Shown here: positions 40,780 through 50,373 of the stretch, one piece after another
Numbering within the stretch: the first letter of the stretch is position 1
Layout: each line of letters begins with the position of its first letter
From: Neisseria sp. KEM232
GTDB taxonomy: Bacteria; Pseudomonadota; Gammaproteobacteria; Burkholderiales; Neisseriaceae
Assembly: GCF_002237445.1 (NCBI RefSeq)
Contig: NZ_CP022527.1
Coordinates: 1,302,001-1,366,000 of the forward strand
Length of the DNA stretch: 64,000 nucleotides
Direction: 5' to 3'
Notes under the pieces: model-generated
What the model saw: the letters and a program-made list of their open reading frames with translations, nothing else
Told to the model about the DNA's origin: nothing
Databases searched by the model: none
Made by a program: the position numbers and the translations under genes

Positions 40780-41172
40780 TTAGTTGGGAAAACGGATTTC
40801 TGCATCGTCGCTGCTGACATCGAAAAAGCCCACGCCGTGTTTGGCGGCCAATGTACACACGGTTTCATAGGCTTCGTCGGCCACCGACCAGGCAAAGGCG
40901 GTATAAATCACCGATTTTCCGATACAGTAGTCGCTGACGTGGGGATTGTCGAAATAGTCGTCATCGTCTTCGTCGCCGCCATAAAGGCCGTTCATGGCGG
41001 GGAAGGTTTCGATCATTTCCAAAAACCAGGCGCGCAAGGCGGGCGTGGTAACGGCGGGATCGTCGTACTCGTGATCTTCCGCCCATTCTGTTTGCGCGTC
41101 ATACCATTGCATAAACTCCTCGCGTTCGCGCGGGGCGGCGGCGGGGTCGAATACCATCAAGTCGTAACTCAT
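40780..41172 (-). CDS. Acidic protein of unknown function
   Basis: This 130-residue soluble acidic protein starts MSYDLMVFDPAAAPREREEFMQWYDAQTEW and ends with AKHGVGFFDVSSDDAEIRFP. It contains an acidic loop (GGDEDDDDYFDN). Proteins with the MSYDLMVF opening are widespread and often lie near toxin-immunity or accessory loci, but I do not recognise an assigned function. No toxin gene adjoins it; neighbours are recR and glyA. GGAAACAACA precedes the ATG. Confidence 0.75.
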   Translation of the reverse strand: MSYDLMVFDPAAAPREREEFMQWYDAQTEWAEDHEYDDPAVTTPALRAWFLEMIETFPAMNGLYGGDEDDDDYFDNPHVSDYCIGKSVIYTAFAWSVADEAYETVCTLAAKHGVGFFDVSSDDAEIRFPN

Positions 41173-41216
41173 TGTTGTTTCCTTAGCCGAATAACAATCC
41201 GAAGATGCGCGGCGGT

Positions 41217-42467
41217 TTACGCGCCGTACACCGGATTTTTATCGCACAGCGCTTTGACCTGTTCGGCCACGTGCGCGAGATTGGATTCGTCGTTGGGATT
41301 ATCCAGCACGTCGGCCACCAGATTGGCGAGTTTGCGGGCATCGGCTTCATCGAAGCCGCGCGTGGTAATCGCCGAAGTGCCGACGCGGATGCCGCTGGTT
41401 ACAAACGGTTTTTCCGGGTCGTTGGGGATGGCGTTTTTGTTAATCGTAATGTGCGCTTTGCCCAAGGCTTCTTCGGCGGCTTTGCCGGTGATGTTTTTCG
41501 GGCGCAAATCAACGAGGAACAAATGGCTTTCGGTGCGGCCGGTAACGATACGCAGGCCGCGTTTGACCAGCTCTTCGGCCATTGCCTGCGCGTTGGCTTT
41601 CACCTGTTTGGCGTAGGTTTTGAACTCGGGTTGCAGCGCTTCTTTAAAGGCCACGGCTTTGGCGGCAATCACATGCATCAGCGGGCCGCCTTGCAGGCTG
41701 GGGAAAATTGCCGAGTTGAGGGCTTTTTCGTGGGTGGTGTCGCGGCAGAGAATCACGCCGCCGCGCGGGCCGCGCAGGGTTTTGTGGGTGGTGGTGGTAA
41801 CAAAATCGGCATAGGGCACGGGGCTGGGATACTCGCCGGCGGCAATCAGGCCGGCGTAGTGCGCCATATCGACAAACAGATATGCGCCCACTTTGTCGGC
41901 AATCTGGCGGAAGCGCGCCCAGTCGATTTCCAGCGCGTAGGCCGATGCGCCGGCGACTATCATTTTCGGCTTGTGCTCAAGCGCGAGGCGTTCGACTTCG
42001 TCGTAATCCAAAATCTCGTCTTTGTTCAAACCGTAGGCAACCACGTTATAGAGCTTGCCGGAGATATTGACGCTCGCGCCGTGGGTCAGGTGGCCGCCGT
42101 GCGCCAGGCTCATGCCCAAGATGGTGTCGCCCGGTTTGAGCACGGAAGTGTACACGGCCTGGTTTGCCTGCGAGCCGGAATGCGGCTGCACGTTGGCATA
42201 GGCCGCGCCGAAGAGTTTTTTTACGCGGTCGATGGCCAGCTGCTCGGCCACGTCCACATGTTCGCAGCCGCCGTAATAGCGTTTGCCGGGATAGCCTTCG
42301 GCGTATTTGTTGGTGAGCTGGCTGCCCTGCGCTTCCATCACGGCGGGGCTGACGTAGTTTTCCGAGGCAATCAGCTCGACATGGTCTTGCTGGCGTTGGT
42401 TTTCGGCGGCGATGGCAGCGGCCAGTTCGGGGTCGTATTTTTCGATGGTGAGGCTTTTCGAGAACAT
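41217..42467 (-). CDS. glyA: Serine hydroxymethyltransferase
   Basis: The 416-residue PLP enzyme interconverts serine and glycine and supplies one-carbon units to folate. The PLP lysine is in VTTTTHKTLRGPRGGVILC. IELIASENYVSPAVMEAQGSQLTNKYAEGYPGKRYYGGCE is diagnostic. AAAGGAGATACC precedes the ATG. It belongs functionally with gcvH 3 kb away. A truncated Correia-type end lies in its upstream region. Confidence 0.97.
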   Translation of the reverse strand: MFSKSLTIEKYDPELAAAIAAENQRQQDHVELIASENYVSPAVMEAQGSQLTNKYAEGYPGKRYYGGCEHVDVAEQLAIDRVKKLFGAAYANVQPHSGSQANQAVYTSVLKPGDTILGMSLAHGGHLTHGASVNISGKLYNVVAYGLNKDEILDYDEVERLALEHKPKMIVAGASAYALEIDWARFRQIADKVGAYLFVDMAHYAGLIAAGEYPSPVPYADFVTTTTHKTLRGPRGGVILCRDTTHEKALNSAIFPSLQGGPLMHVIAAKAVAFKEALQPEFKTYAKQVKANAQAMAEELVKRGLRIVTGRTESHLFLVDLRPKNITGKAAEEALGKAHITINKNAIPNDPEKPFVTSGIRVGTSAITTRGFDEADARKLANLVADVLDNPNDESNLAHVAEQVKALCDKNPVYGA

Positions 42468-42524
42468 GGTATCTCCTTTGAAGTGCGTTGGGGTGGGGCG
42501 CCCGTGCGGGGGCGTCGGGCATTG

Positions 42525-42557
42525 TATAGTGAAGCAAAATGGAAAATCTACGGCGTT
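42525..42557. mobile_element. Truncated end of a Correia-type element upstream of glyA
   Basis: The 33 bases starting TATAGTGAAGCAAAAT and ending CTACGGCGTT match the left end of the complete element at 21852 with three mismatches. The similarity then stops abruptly. It lies about 60 bases before the glyA start. Confidence 0.75.
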
Positions 42558-42607
42558 TTCGGCCGTGGGCGTTTTCAGACGGCCTCAGGCGTCGCAGATG
42601 CAGGTTT

Positions 42608-42683
42608 GAGGCCGTCTGAAAACAATCAAGGCCGTCTGAAAACGGTTTTTAACTTCGTTGAAGCTTTGCTTTCAGACGGCCTT
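42608..42683 (-). terminator. Uptake-sequence cluster ending accC
   Basis: Two direct DUS copies followed by an inverted one. The inner pair (42629-42683) forms a stem extended by AAAC/GCTTT-like bases just past the accC stop. Confidence 0.6.
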
Positions 42684-42686
42684 ATC

Positions 42687-44057
<1,371 letters not shown>

Positions 44058-44127
44058 GATGACTTTTCCTGTGTGGCGCGGCGGCGTGCCGCTTGCGGTT
44101 TGGCCGGCGCTGCGTGTTCAGACGGCC

Positions 44128-44316
44128 TCAGCGGCCGAGTGTTTCGCGGATTTTTTGGTCGGTTTTGTACTGGCTCAGTGCGTACACAGACCACAGGGCG
44201 GCGGGCACCCAGCCGATGACGGTCAGTTGCAGGATCAGGCAGACGATGCCCGCAATCGGGCGGCCGATGGTGAAAAACTGTAGCCAGGGCAGGAAGATGG
44301 CGAGGAGCAGGCGCAT
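44128..44316 (-). CDS. PMP3/YqaE (UPF0057) family membrane peptide
   Basis: The 62-residue protein has two membrane helices (about residues 2-20 and 24-45) and the signature LPWLQFFTIGRPIAGIVCLILQLTVIGWVPAALWSVYAL. This family is stress-linked and affects membrane potential in fungi and plants; the bacterial role is unclear. It is placed between accB and accC on the same strand, with uptake-sequence hairpins on the accB side. GGAAAACC precedes the ATG. Confidence 0.85.
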   Translation of the reverse strand: MRLLLAIFLPWLQFFTIGRPIAGIVCLILQLTVIGWVPAALWSVYALSQYKTDQKIRETLGR

Positions 44317-44350
44317 GGTTTTCCTTGCGTTCGGAGGGTGGGGAAAAGGT

Positions 44351-44388
44351 TTTCAGACGGCCTCCGTATGTTCGGAGGCCGTCTGAAA
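44351..44388 (-). terminator. Inverted uptake-sequence pair after accB
   Basis: TTTCAGACGGCCTCC pairs with GGAGGCCGTCTGAAA around an eight-base loop, immediately after the accB stop. It may uncouple accB from the genes downstream. Confidence 0.7.
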
Positions 44389-44393
44389 GCGGC

Positions 44394-44846
44394 TTATTCG
44401 ATGATGAAGAGCGGTTCGCCGTATTCGACGGGTGTGCCGTTTTCGACGAGGATTTCTTTGATTGTGCCGGATTTTTCGGCTTCGATTTCGTTCATCAGCT
44501 TCATGGCTTCGATGATGCAGAGGGTGTCGCCCGCTTTGACGCTTTGGCCGACTTCGACGAAGGGGGCGCTGGTGGGGCTGGCGGCGCGGTAGAAGGTACC
44601 GACCATCGGCGATTTCTGCGCGGCGGACAAGTCGCGCGCGGCAGGGGCTGCGGGTGCGGCAGGCACTGCTGCTGCCGCGGGGGCTGGTGCGGCGGGTGCT
44701 GCTTGGACGGGGGCGGGTGCGTAAACGGTTTGCGCCACGGTGGAACGGGTGATGCGTACTTTTTCTTCGCCTTCGGTAACTTCGATTTCGGCGATGCCGG
44801 ATTCTTCCACCAGATCAATCAGCTTTTTGAGTTTGCGTAAGTCCAT
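44394..44846 (-). CDS. accB: Biotin carboxyl carrier protein of acetyl-CoA carboxylase
   Basis: The 150-residue carrier has an N-terminal helix region (MDLRKLKKLIDLVEESGIAEIEV), an Ala/Pro-rich linker (about 50-85) and the C-terminal biotinyl domain with the modified lysine in EAMKLMNEIEA. The carrier hands carboxyl groups from AccC to the carboxyltransferase. The frame is open 32 codons upstream, but AAGGAAAACACGA and the family N-terminus fix the ATG at 44846. Confidence 0.96.
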   Translation of the reverse strand: MDLRKLKKLIDLVEESGIAEIEVTEGEEKVRITRSTVAQTVYAPAPVQAAPAAPAPAAAAVPAAPAAPAARDLSAAQKSPMVGTFYRAASPTSAPFVEVGQSVKAGDTLCIIEAMKLMNEIEAEKSGTIKEILVENGTPVEYGEPLFIIE

Positions 44847-45082
44847 TCGTGTTTTCCTTGCGAAAATGTTGTGCCGCCGCGAAGTGCGGTTGCAGAGTGG
44901 GTGTTTTGCGGCGCGGGCGGGGCGGGAAAATGCGCCCCGCAAGGCGGAAATAGGCGCGCATTTTTACCAAAATGCGGCGGAAAGTCCAGCGAAATGTTGG
45001 GAAACGGCGGGTTTTGCGGCGTTTGTCTGCCGTGTTGAGCGGAGGCTTGGGAAGGACTGTTTCCGGTGTGCGGCAAAGATGT

Positions 45083-45120
45083 TTTCAGACGGCCTGCAAC
45101 AGGATGCAGGCCGTCTGAAA
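45083..45120 (-). terminator. Terminator of gcvH
   Basis: TTTCAGACGGCCTGCA pairs with TGCAGGCCGTCTGAAA around a six-base loop, just past the gcvH stop. Confidence 0.75.
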
Positions 45121-45129
45121 GGGGCGGTG

Positions 45130-45513
45130 TCAGCCTGCCAGTTCGGCGTATTGCTCTGCAGTGAGCAGGGCGTTGTAGTCGGCGGGGTTGTCGGGTTGGA
45201 TTTTGAAGAACCAGCCTGCGCCGTAGGGATCGCTGTTGGCGGTTTCGGGAGCGGAGGCGAGGGCTTCGTTCACTTCGATGATTTCGCCGGCAATCGGGAC
45301 GTATACGTCGGAGGCGGCTTTGACGGATTCGACGACGCCGGCCTGGTCGCCGGCGGCGAGTTTCGCGCCGGTTTCGGGCAGCTCGACGAACACGATGTCG
45401 CCCAAAAGTTCCTGCGCGTGGAAGGTAATGCCGACGGTGACGGTGCCGTCTTCTTCGCGGCGCAGCCATTCGTGGCTGTCGACATATCTGAGTTCGGCGG
45501 GAATGTTGCTCAT
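45130..45513 (-). CDS. gcvH: Glycine cleavage system H protein
   Basis: The 127-residue lipoyl carrier moves the aminomethyl group between glycine cleavage enzymes. The lipoyl lysine is in GVVESVKAASDVYVPIAGEIIEVNEAL. It opens IPAELRYVDSHEWLRREEDG. GGAGGACAAACC precedes the ATG. The gcvT and gcvP partners are not in the window. glyA nearby shares the glycine and one-carbon pathway. Confidence 0.96.
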   Translation of the reverse strand: MSNIPAELRYVDSHEWLRREEDGTVTVGITFHAQELLGDIVFVELPETGAKLAAGDQAGVVESVKAASDVYVPIAGEIIEVNEALASAPETANSDPYGAGWFFKIQPDNPADYNALLTAEQYAELAG

Positions 45514-45654
45514 GGTTTGTCCTCCGGTTAAGGGTTAAGAATTGTTTGGGTGTGTAAGGATAGCAGGCTTGCCGTGCTTTGGGAATATCGGCATTTAACG
45601 CGGGACGGGTGCATAATGCGGCAGGCATCCGCCGTTTTACGCAGGAGAAAAGCG

Positions 45655-46014
45655 ATGAAAAAAATGTTGGTTTTGACCGCCGCGCTGTTTGTGTCTTCGG
45701 GTGCGGGGGCGGTCGATTATCTGATCAGCGGCGAGAAGAGCGAGCCGCCGGTTATCATCATCCACGAGCCCTACGGGCGCGGGCGCTATATGCCTTATCC
45801 GCCGCCTCCGCCGCCGCGTCCGTATTTCCGCGACGACAGCGGCAGCGGGCAGTCGATCAGGTTCGGCCAAAACACCATCCGTTTCAGCAACAGCCCGCCG
45901 GATACTGTCGAGAGCCGCAGTATTGGCGGCTACGGTTATTATGAAGACGCTTATCCGCCGCCGCGCCGCTACCGTCCCGCGCCGCCGCCGCGCGCTTATT
46001 ATTGGCGGCGTTAG
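45655..46014 (+). CDS. Exported Pro/Tyr/Arg-rich protein, unknown function
   Basis: The 119-residue protein has a signal peptide (MKKMLVLTAALFVSSGAGA-V). Two proline-rich patches (YPPPPPPRPYF and YPPPRRYRPAPPPRAYYWRR) flank a Ser/Gly region with IRFGQNTIRFSNSPPD. AGGAGA seven bases before the ATG at 45655 sets the start. The basic, aromatic, Pro-rich C-terminus suggests an extended envelope protein that may bind peptidoglycan or partner proteins. This is inference; no family is recognised. Confidence 0.75.
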   Translation: MKKMLVLTAALFVSSGAGAVDYLISGEKSEPPVIIIHEPYGRGRYMPYPPPPPPRPYFRDDSGSGQSIRFGQNTIRFSNSPPDTVESRSIGGYGYYEDAYPPPRRYRPAPPPRAYYWRR

Positions 46015-46034
46015 AAGCGCTTTTGTGCCGTATG

Positions 46035-46064
46035 AAGGCCGTCTGAAAAGTTTCAGACGGCCTT
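46035..46064. terminator. Bidirectional terminator between two convergent genes
   Basis: AAGGCCGTCTGAAAA and TTTCAGACGGCCTT nearly back to back, between the Pro-rich gene and the DUF3360 gene. Confidence 0.75.
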
Positions 46065-46077
46065 TTGCTTTACGGGT

Positions 46078-47547
46078 TTACAGCTGTCGGAAGTGCGGCA
46101 GGAAGGCGGGAATGCCGGGCAGCATGCCGACCGCGCCCATGGCGGCGCAGAGAATGACGAAGCCTGCGGCGGGCACGATAACGCGGCCGACGAAGCCCAA
46201 TCCGGCGCTGCGTTCTTTGCAGCCGATCAGGCCGAGGTTGTCGAGCAACATGGTGAGCGACCAGCCGAACACGGGGTTGACCAGCGCCGAGGAGAAAACG
46301 ACGATGGCGGCGGACTGGGTGGTTTTGCCTTTGCGCGTCATTTCCATGCCCGCTTCAAGCAGGGGAACATACACGCCGACCACGAGCGCCACGCTCAATA
46401 CGGGCTGCCACACGGCCAAGTCCATCGGGTAGCCCCAAATGCCTGCCGTGATGCAGAAGAGGGCGGTGAGAATGGCGCCGGCGGGAATCGGGCGCTTGGC
46501 GATGGAGGCGGGAACGATGTATGTGCCCCACGATGAAGTGAAGTTCGCGCCGCCGAGGAACGAGCCTGCGGCCTGGCGCACGGCGCAGCTGACCATGGTG
46601 TCGTCGATGTTCATGTGCGCTTTTTCCGCTTTTTCGGGATAGCTCAGTTTTTGGAAGACCTGGTGGCCGAGGAAATCGGGCGACCACATGGCGACGGCGA
46701 GCACGGCGAAGGGGAAAACGACGAGGAAGCTGTCGGCCGTCGGCCAGCCGAGCATCCAGCCCGTGTTTTCACCCCACCAGTAGGACGGGCTCATCGGCGG
46801 CAGGCCGGGTGCGGTTTTAAACGAAAAAGGTGCGCCGAGGACGAAGGCGGTGACGCCTGCCAAAAGGCAGCCCAGCGGCACGGCCAGCCAGCGTTTCTGC
46901 CAGTGTTCGAGCAGGGCGTAGAGCACGATGGTGCCCAGTATCACGACGAAGGCGATGTGCGGCATGCCGAAGCCGCCTGCCCAGTCGAACAGTTTTTTCA
47001 CCTGCCCCGTCGTGCCGATAAAGCCCAGATAGAGCAGCAGGCCGCCGCAGACGCCGTTGCCCGTCAGCTTCGCCATCAGGCTGCCGCCTTTGGTAATGCC
47101 GAGGATGAAGCCGAACAGGGCAATCAGGATGCCGAAGGCCAGCGGGTGTCCGCCTGCGGCGACTATAACGGGAATCAGCGGAATCAGCGGGCCGTGCGTG
47201 CCGGGCAGGTTGGCGGTGGGCAGGAAAAAGCCCGACAAGAGCAGGATGAACAGCGAGGCGATGAGCAGCTCGTAGCGCACGTTTTCCAAAATAAAGCCTT
47301 CGGGCAGCCCCAAGGGGCCGGCGAAGGCGGCGGCCACCGCGCCCACCATCACCACTTTGCCGATGGTGCCGGCAAACGCGGGAATCAGGTCTTCCCATTC
47401 GAAGCGGAAATCGCGCAGCGGCAGGTTGGCGCGCCAGCGCTTCGGTTGCAGGATTTCCAGTTCGTGATCGAGATAGGCTTCGCGGGTGGCGAAGTCGGAG
47501 GCGGGTTTGTGTAATTGCGAATAGCTTTTTTCGATGGTCTCACTCAT
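46078..47547 (-). CDS. DUF3360 family permease-like membrane protein
   Basis: The 489-residue protein has a soluble N-terminus (about 55 residues, charged) and then about 12-14 hydrophobic segments. The order and motifs, such as LPGTHGPLIPLIPVIVAAGGHPLAFGILIALFGFILG and FLGGANFTSSWGTYIVPASIAKRPIPAGAIL, fit the DUF3360 group. That group resembles the UraA/SulP-type permeases in layout. The substrate is unknown. It is transcribed alone, and the gene ends convergently with the Pro-rich gene. Confidence 0.8.
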   Translation of the reverse strand: MSETIEKSYSQLHKPASDFATREAYLDHELEILQPKRWRANLPLRDFRFEWEDLIPAFAGTIGKVVMVGAVAAAFAGPLGLPEGFILENVRYELLIASLFILLLSGFFLPTANLPGTHGPLIPLIPVIVAAGGHPLAFGILIALFGFILGITKGGSLMAKLTGNGVCGGLLLYLGFIGTTGQVKKLFDWAGGFGMPHIAFVVILGTIVLYALLEHWQKRWLAVPLGCLLAGVTAFVLGAPFSFKTAPGLPPMSPSYWWGENTGWMLGWPTADSFLVVFPFAVLAVAMWSPDFLGHQVFQKLSYPEKAEKAHMNIDDTMVSCAVRQAAGSFLGGANFTSSWGTYIVPASIAKRPIPAGAILTALFCITAGIWGYPMDLAVWQPVLSVALVVGVYVPLLEAGMEMTRKGKTTQSAAIVVFSSALVNPVFGWSLTMLLDNLGLIGCKERSAGLGFVGRVIVPAAGFVILCAAMGAVGMLPGIPAFLPHFRQL

Positions 47548-47720
47548 ATTTTTCTTCTCCGTTTGTCTGTTTCAGACGGCCTGCCGCGTTTGCATGGAGG
47601 CCGTCTGAAAAGCAGTATAGTTAATTTGTGTAATCGCGTGTAATCCAAAATGGTGATGGCAGCCATCAGTTAAACGGAAGGAGACGGATTTTTCCGATGG
47701 AAAAGAATGATATAAAAAAC

Positions 47721-47782
47721 AGGCCGTCTGAAAACGAATGCATGGATTGGTTAAGAATCCATACATTCGTTTTCAGACGGCC
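47721..47782 (-). terminator. Long hairpin after the methyltransferase gene
   Basis: An inverted DUS pair extended by AAAACGAATG/CATTCGTTTT and ATGGATT/AATCCAT gives a stem of about 27 base pairs with one bulge. It is the strongest stem in the window. Confidence 0.75.
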
Positions 47783-47798
47783 TTTTCGCGGCGGAGGT

Positions 47799-48935
47799 TT
47801 ACAGCGGGCGCAGGCGGTAGAGGGTGGTGGTTTCGCGGCTGCGGGCGAAGGCGAGCGGGTCGGACGGGTCGGCGGCTTTGGCGTGGGCGGGGCGGGTGTG
47901 CAGGGTTTCGACTAGGGCGAGGGAGGCCGTCTGAAAGAGGGCGGACAGAAGGTCGGGGCTGCGCAGGCCGAGGTGTTCGGCCAGGTCGGACATGACAAGC
48001 CAGATTTCGCCGCCTTCGTTCAGGTGCTGCCGTGCGCCGCCGAGAAAGCCGCGCAGCATGGCGTGTCCGGGGTCGTAGAGGGCGGTTTCGACGGCGGAGG
48101 TGGGTTTGGCGGGCAGCCAGGGCGGGTTGCAGACGATGAGGTCGGCGCGTCCGGCGGGGAAGAGGTCGGCGGCTTCGACGGCGATTTGCCGCGCGAGGCC
48201 GAGGCGGGCGGCGTTGGTAGCGGCGCAGGCGAGGGCGCGGGGGTTGTTGTCGGTGGCGGTGATGCGGGCGATGCCGCGTTTGGCGAGTAGGGCGGCGATT
48301 ACGCCCGAGCCTGTGCCGATGTCGAAGGCCGTCTGAAAGTGCGGGGGGAGTTCGGCCTGCATGACGAGGTCGAGATATTCGCCGCGCAGGGGGGAGAAAA
48401 CGCCGAAGGGAACGTGGATGCGGCCGCCGAGGGCGGGGATGTCGACGCCTTTTTTGTGCCATTCGTGCGCGCCGATAAAGCCGAGCAGGAGATTTAGGGG
48501 CAGCAGGAAGGGGGCGTTGTTGGCGCTGTCATAGACGTCTGCGAGGGCGGCGCGGATGTCGGGGGCGCGGGACAGGCCGAGGGTGAAATCCGTGCCGATT
48601 TCGACGGCGAGCATATTGGTGAGGCGGCTTTGCTGCGCTTGTCGCAGGCGGTGGCGGTGGAAGGCGGCGGCGGGGTCGGCGTTTGGCGTGTCGGCCTTTG
48701 GTTTGCGTTTTTCAGACGGCCTGCCGCCGCGCAGGCGTTTTTTCAGGGCGGCGAGGATTTGTTTGCCGTTGTGGAAGTCGCCGGTAAAGACGGTGGCGGT
48801 GTCGGCACGGGCGTTTTGCAGGACGGCGGCGGCGTTGGTTTCACGCAGGAAAACGGCGTTTTTCGGCGGTTTCTGCGTGCTTTCGCTGCGCCATTCGCAG
48901 GCGGTATTGCGGTCGGTGGGGATTAGGGGGTTCAT
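47799..48935 (-). CDS. Class I SAM-dependent methyltransferase, N5-glutamine/RsmC-like type
   Basis: The 378-residue protein has a Rossmann methyltransferase core in the C-terminal half: SAM-binding FDIGTGSGVIAALLAKRGI, the acidic TATDNNPRALACAATNAARLG and the catalytic-type IVCNPPWLPAKP. NPPW is typical of enzymes that methylate planar nitrogens (glutamine or bases). An N-terminal domain of unknown type carries several embedded uptake sequences (GGRPSEKRKPK, HFQTAF). The start at 48935 (MNPLIPTDRN) follows two DUS copies. The target is unknown. Confidence 0.8.
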   Translation of the reverse strand: MNPLIPTDRNTACEWRSESTQKPPKNAVFLRETNAAAVLQNARADTATVFTGDFHNGKQILAALKKRLRGGRPSEKRKPKADTPNADPAAAFHRHRLRQAQQSRLTNMLAVEIGTDFTLGLSRAPDIRAALADVYDSANNAPFLLPLNLLLGFIGAHEWHKKGVDIPALGGRIHVPFGVFSPLRGEYLDLVMQAELPPHFQTAFDIGTGSGVIAALLAKRGIARITATDNNPRALACAATNAARLGLARQIAVEAADLFPAGRADLIVCNPPWLPAKPTSAVETALYDPGHAMLRGFLGGARQHLNEGGEIWLVMSDLAEHLGLRSPDLLSALFQTASLALVETLHTRPAHAKAADPSDPLAFARSRETTTLYRLRPL

Positions 48936-49016
48936 GGCAAAGGCCGTCTGAAAAGGGTTGGGAGTGTTTAAGGCCGTCTGAAAACGGGGTTTCAGACGGC
49001 CTCTGTGCAGCAATTT

Positions 49017-49832
49017 TTATTGTGAAGTGTTTTTCAAACCGAGTACGTCCTGCATATCGAAGAGGCCGGTTTTTCCTTGTGCCCAGACGGCGGCGCGTAC
49101 TGCTCCGGAGGCGAAGGTCATGCGGCTGGAGGCTTTGTGGGTGACCTCGACGCGCTCGCCGTCGGCGGCGAAGAGGGCGGTATGGTCGCCGACAATGTCG
49201 CCGCCGCGCACGGTGGCAAAGCCGATGGTTTGCGCGTCGCGCTCGCCGGTGTGGCCTTCGCGGCCGTAAACGGCGCATTCTTTGAGATCGCGGCCGAGCG
49301 CGTGGGCAATCACTTCGCCCATACGCAGGGCGGTGCCGCTGGGGGCATCGACTTTGTGGCGGTGGTGTGCTTCGATGATTTCGATGTCGTAGCCTTCGTT
49401 TAACACGCGGGCGACAGTGTCGAGAATGTGGAATGTGAGGTTGACGCCTACGCTGAAGTTGGCGGCAAAGACGATGCCGATTTTTTCGGCGGCCGTCTGA
49501 ATGGCGGCTTTGCCCGCGTCGTCAAAACCGGTTGTGCCGATAACGATGTTGGTGCCGTGGGCGACGCATTTTTGCAGGTGGGCGAGGGTGGACTCCGGGC
49601 GGGTGAAGTCGATGAGTACGTCGCTTCGGGCAATCACGGCTTCGGCATCATCAGTAATGGTAATGCCGGTGTTGAGGCCGAGTGCGTAGCCTGCGTCGCG
49701 GCCGAGCGCGGGTGAGGCGGCGTGTTCGAGTGCGCCGCTCAATACGGTATCGGGGTGTTTGTTTACGGCTTCGATTAAGACGCGCCCCATGCGGCCGTCT
49801 GCGCCGGCAATGGCGATTTTCAGGGGATTCAT
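49017..49832 (-). CDS. dapB: 4-hydroxy-tetrahydrodipicolinate reductase
   Basis: The 271-residue enzyme reduces HTPA in lysine and diaminopimelate synthesis. NAD(P)H-binding IAGADGRMGRVLIEAV is at the N-terminus. The catalytic EAHHRHKVDAPSGTALRMGE and the ADGERVEVTHKASSRMTFASGAVRAA tail are diagnostic. It is followed by the methyltransferase gene on the same strand and preceded by bamE with a 12-base gap, so bamE-dapB are likely co-transcribed. Confidence 0.97.
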   Translation of the reverse strand: MNPLKIAIAGADGRMGRVLIEAVNKHPDTVLSGALEHAASPALGRDAGYALGLNTGITITDDAEAVIARSDVLIDFTRPESTLAHLQKCVAHGTNIVIGTTGFDDAGKAAIQTAAEKIGIVFAANFSVGVNLTFHILDTVARVLNEGYDIEIIEAHHRHKVDAPSGTALRMGEVIAHALGRDLKECAVYGREGHTGERDAQTIGFATVRGGDIVGDHTALFAADGERVEVTHKASSRMTFASGAVRAAVWAQGKTGLFDMQDVLGLKNTSQ

Positions 49833-49844
49833 GGCGCTCGCTCC

Positions 49845-50231
49845 TTATTGTTGCGGCTGTTGTGCGGCGGCTTGGAGCTGCTCGCGGGCGTAGTCGACGG
49901 CGTTGCCTTCGGCTTTGACGAGGCGGTCGTTTTCAAACCAGACAGTGAGGTTGCGCGTTTCGGCCTGGTTGATGATGCCGTTGCGGCTGATTTCGTAGGT
50001 GTAGTCCCAGCGGTTTTGGTGGAAAGCGGAGCGTAAGAGCGGCGTGCCCAGCAGAAGCTGCACTTGGTCGCGGCTCATACCGGGGCGCAGGGAGGAGACG
50101 GCGCGTGCGTCGAGCTGGTTGCCCTGAATGACTTTCAGTTTGTAGGAGGGAAAATGGGAAACCCGCTCGGACGAGCAGGCGGAGAGGCTGAAAAGTGCCG
50201 TTGCGGCCAGCAAAACTGCAAATTTGTTCAC
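49845..50231 (-). CDS. bamE: Outer membrane assembly lipoprotein BamE
   Basis: The 128-residue lipoprotein has a signal peptide with lipobox LSAC (processed Cys in SACSSERVSHF). The BamE/SmpA domain shows GNQLDARAVSSLRPGMSRDQVQLLLGTPLLRSAFHQNRWDYTYEI. GTG at 50231 is the best start (AAGG upstream, and it gives a proper signal peptide). An upstream ATG would add 14 residues of unrelated sequence. It lies divergent from fur. bamA is elsewhere in the window. Confidence 0.92.
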   Translation of the reverse strand: MNKFAVLLAATALFSLSACSSERVSHFPSYKLKVIQGNQLDARAVSSLRPGMSRDQVQLLLGTPLLRSAFHQNRWDYTYEISRNGIINQAETRNLTVWFENDRLVKAEGNAVDYAREQLQAAAQQPQQ

Positions 50232-50373
50232 GGATTGAACCTTTCCGAATGGGTGGGAGGGGCAGTATGACACAACAAAATTCTCATTTGAAAATTTTTA
50301 TCATTCTGCTAGTGGGCAAAGCCGTTAAAAGTGCGTATTATAGCGGCAATTACGTCACTAAGGTATGAACGGT
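50232..50373. promoter_or_regulatory. Divergent bamE/fur control region
   Basis: A perfect TATAAT on the minus strand (50337-50342) can serve bamE. The AT-rich patch TTGAAAATTTTTATCATTCT (50288-50307) could contain the fur -35 box and a weak Fur-like site, but the match to the Fur consensus is only partial. Confidence 0.45.

Noticed and set aside
45514..45654. Glycine riboswitch upstream of gcvH
   Set aside because: The region is too short and does not show the paired conserved helices of a glycine aptamer. Only a ribosome-binding site is clear.
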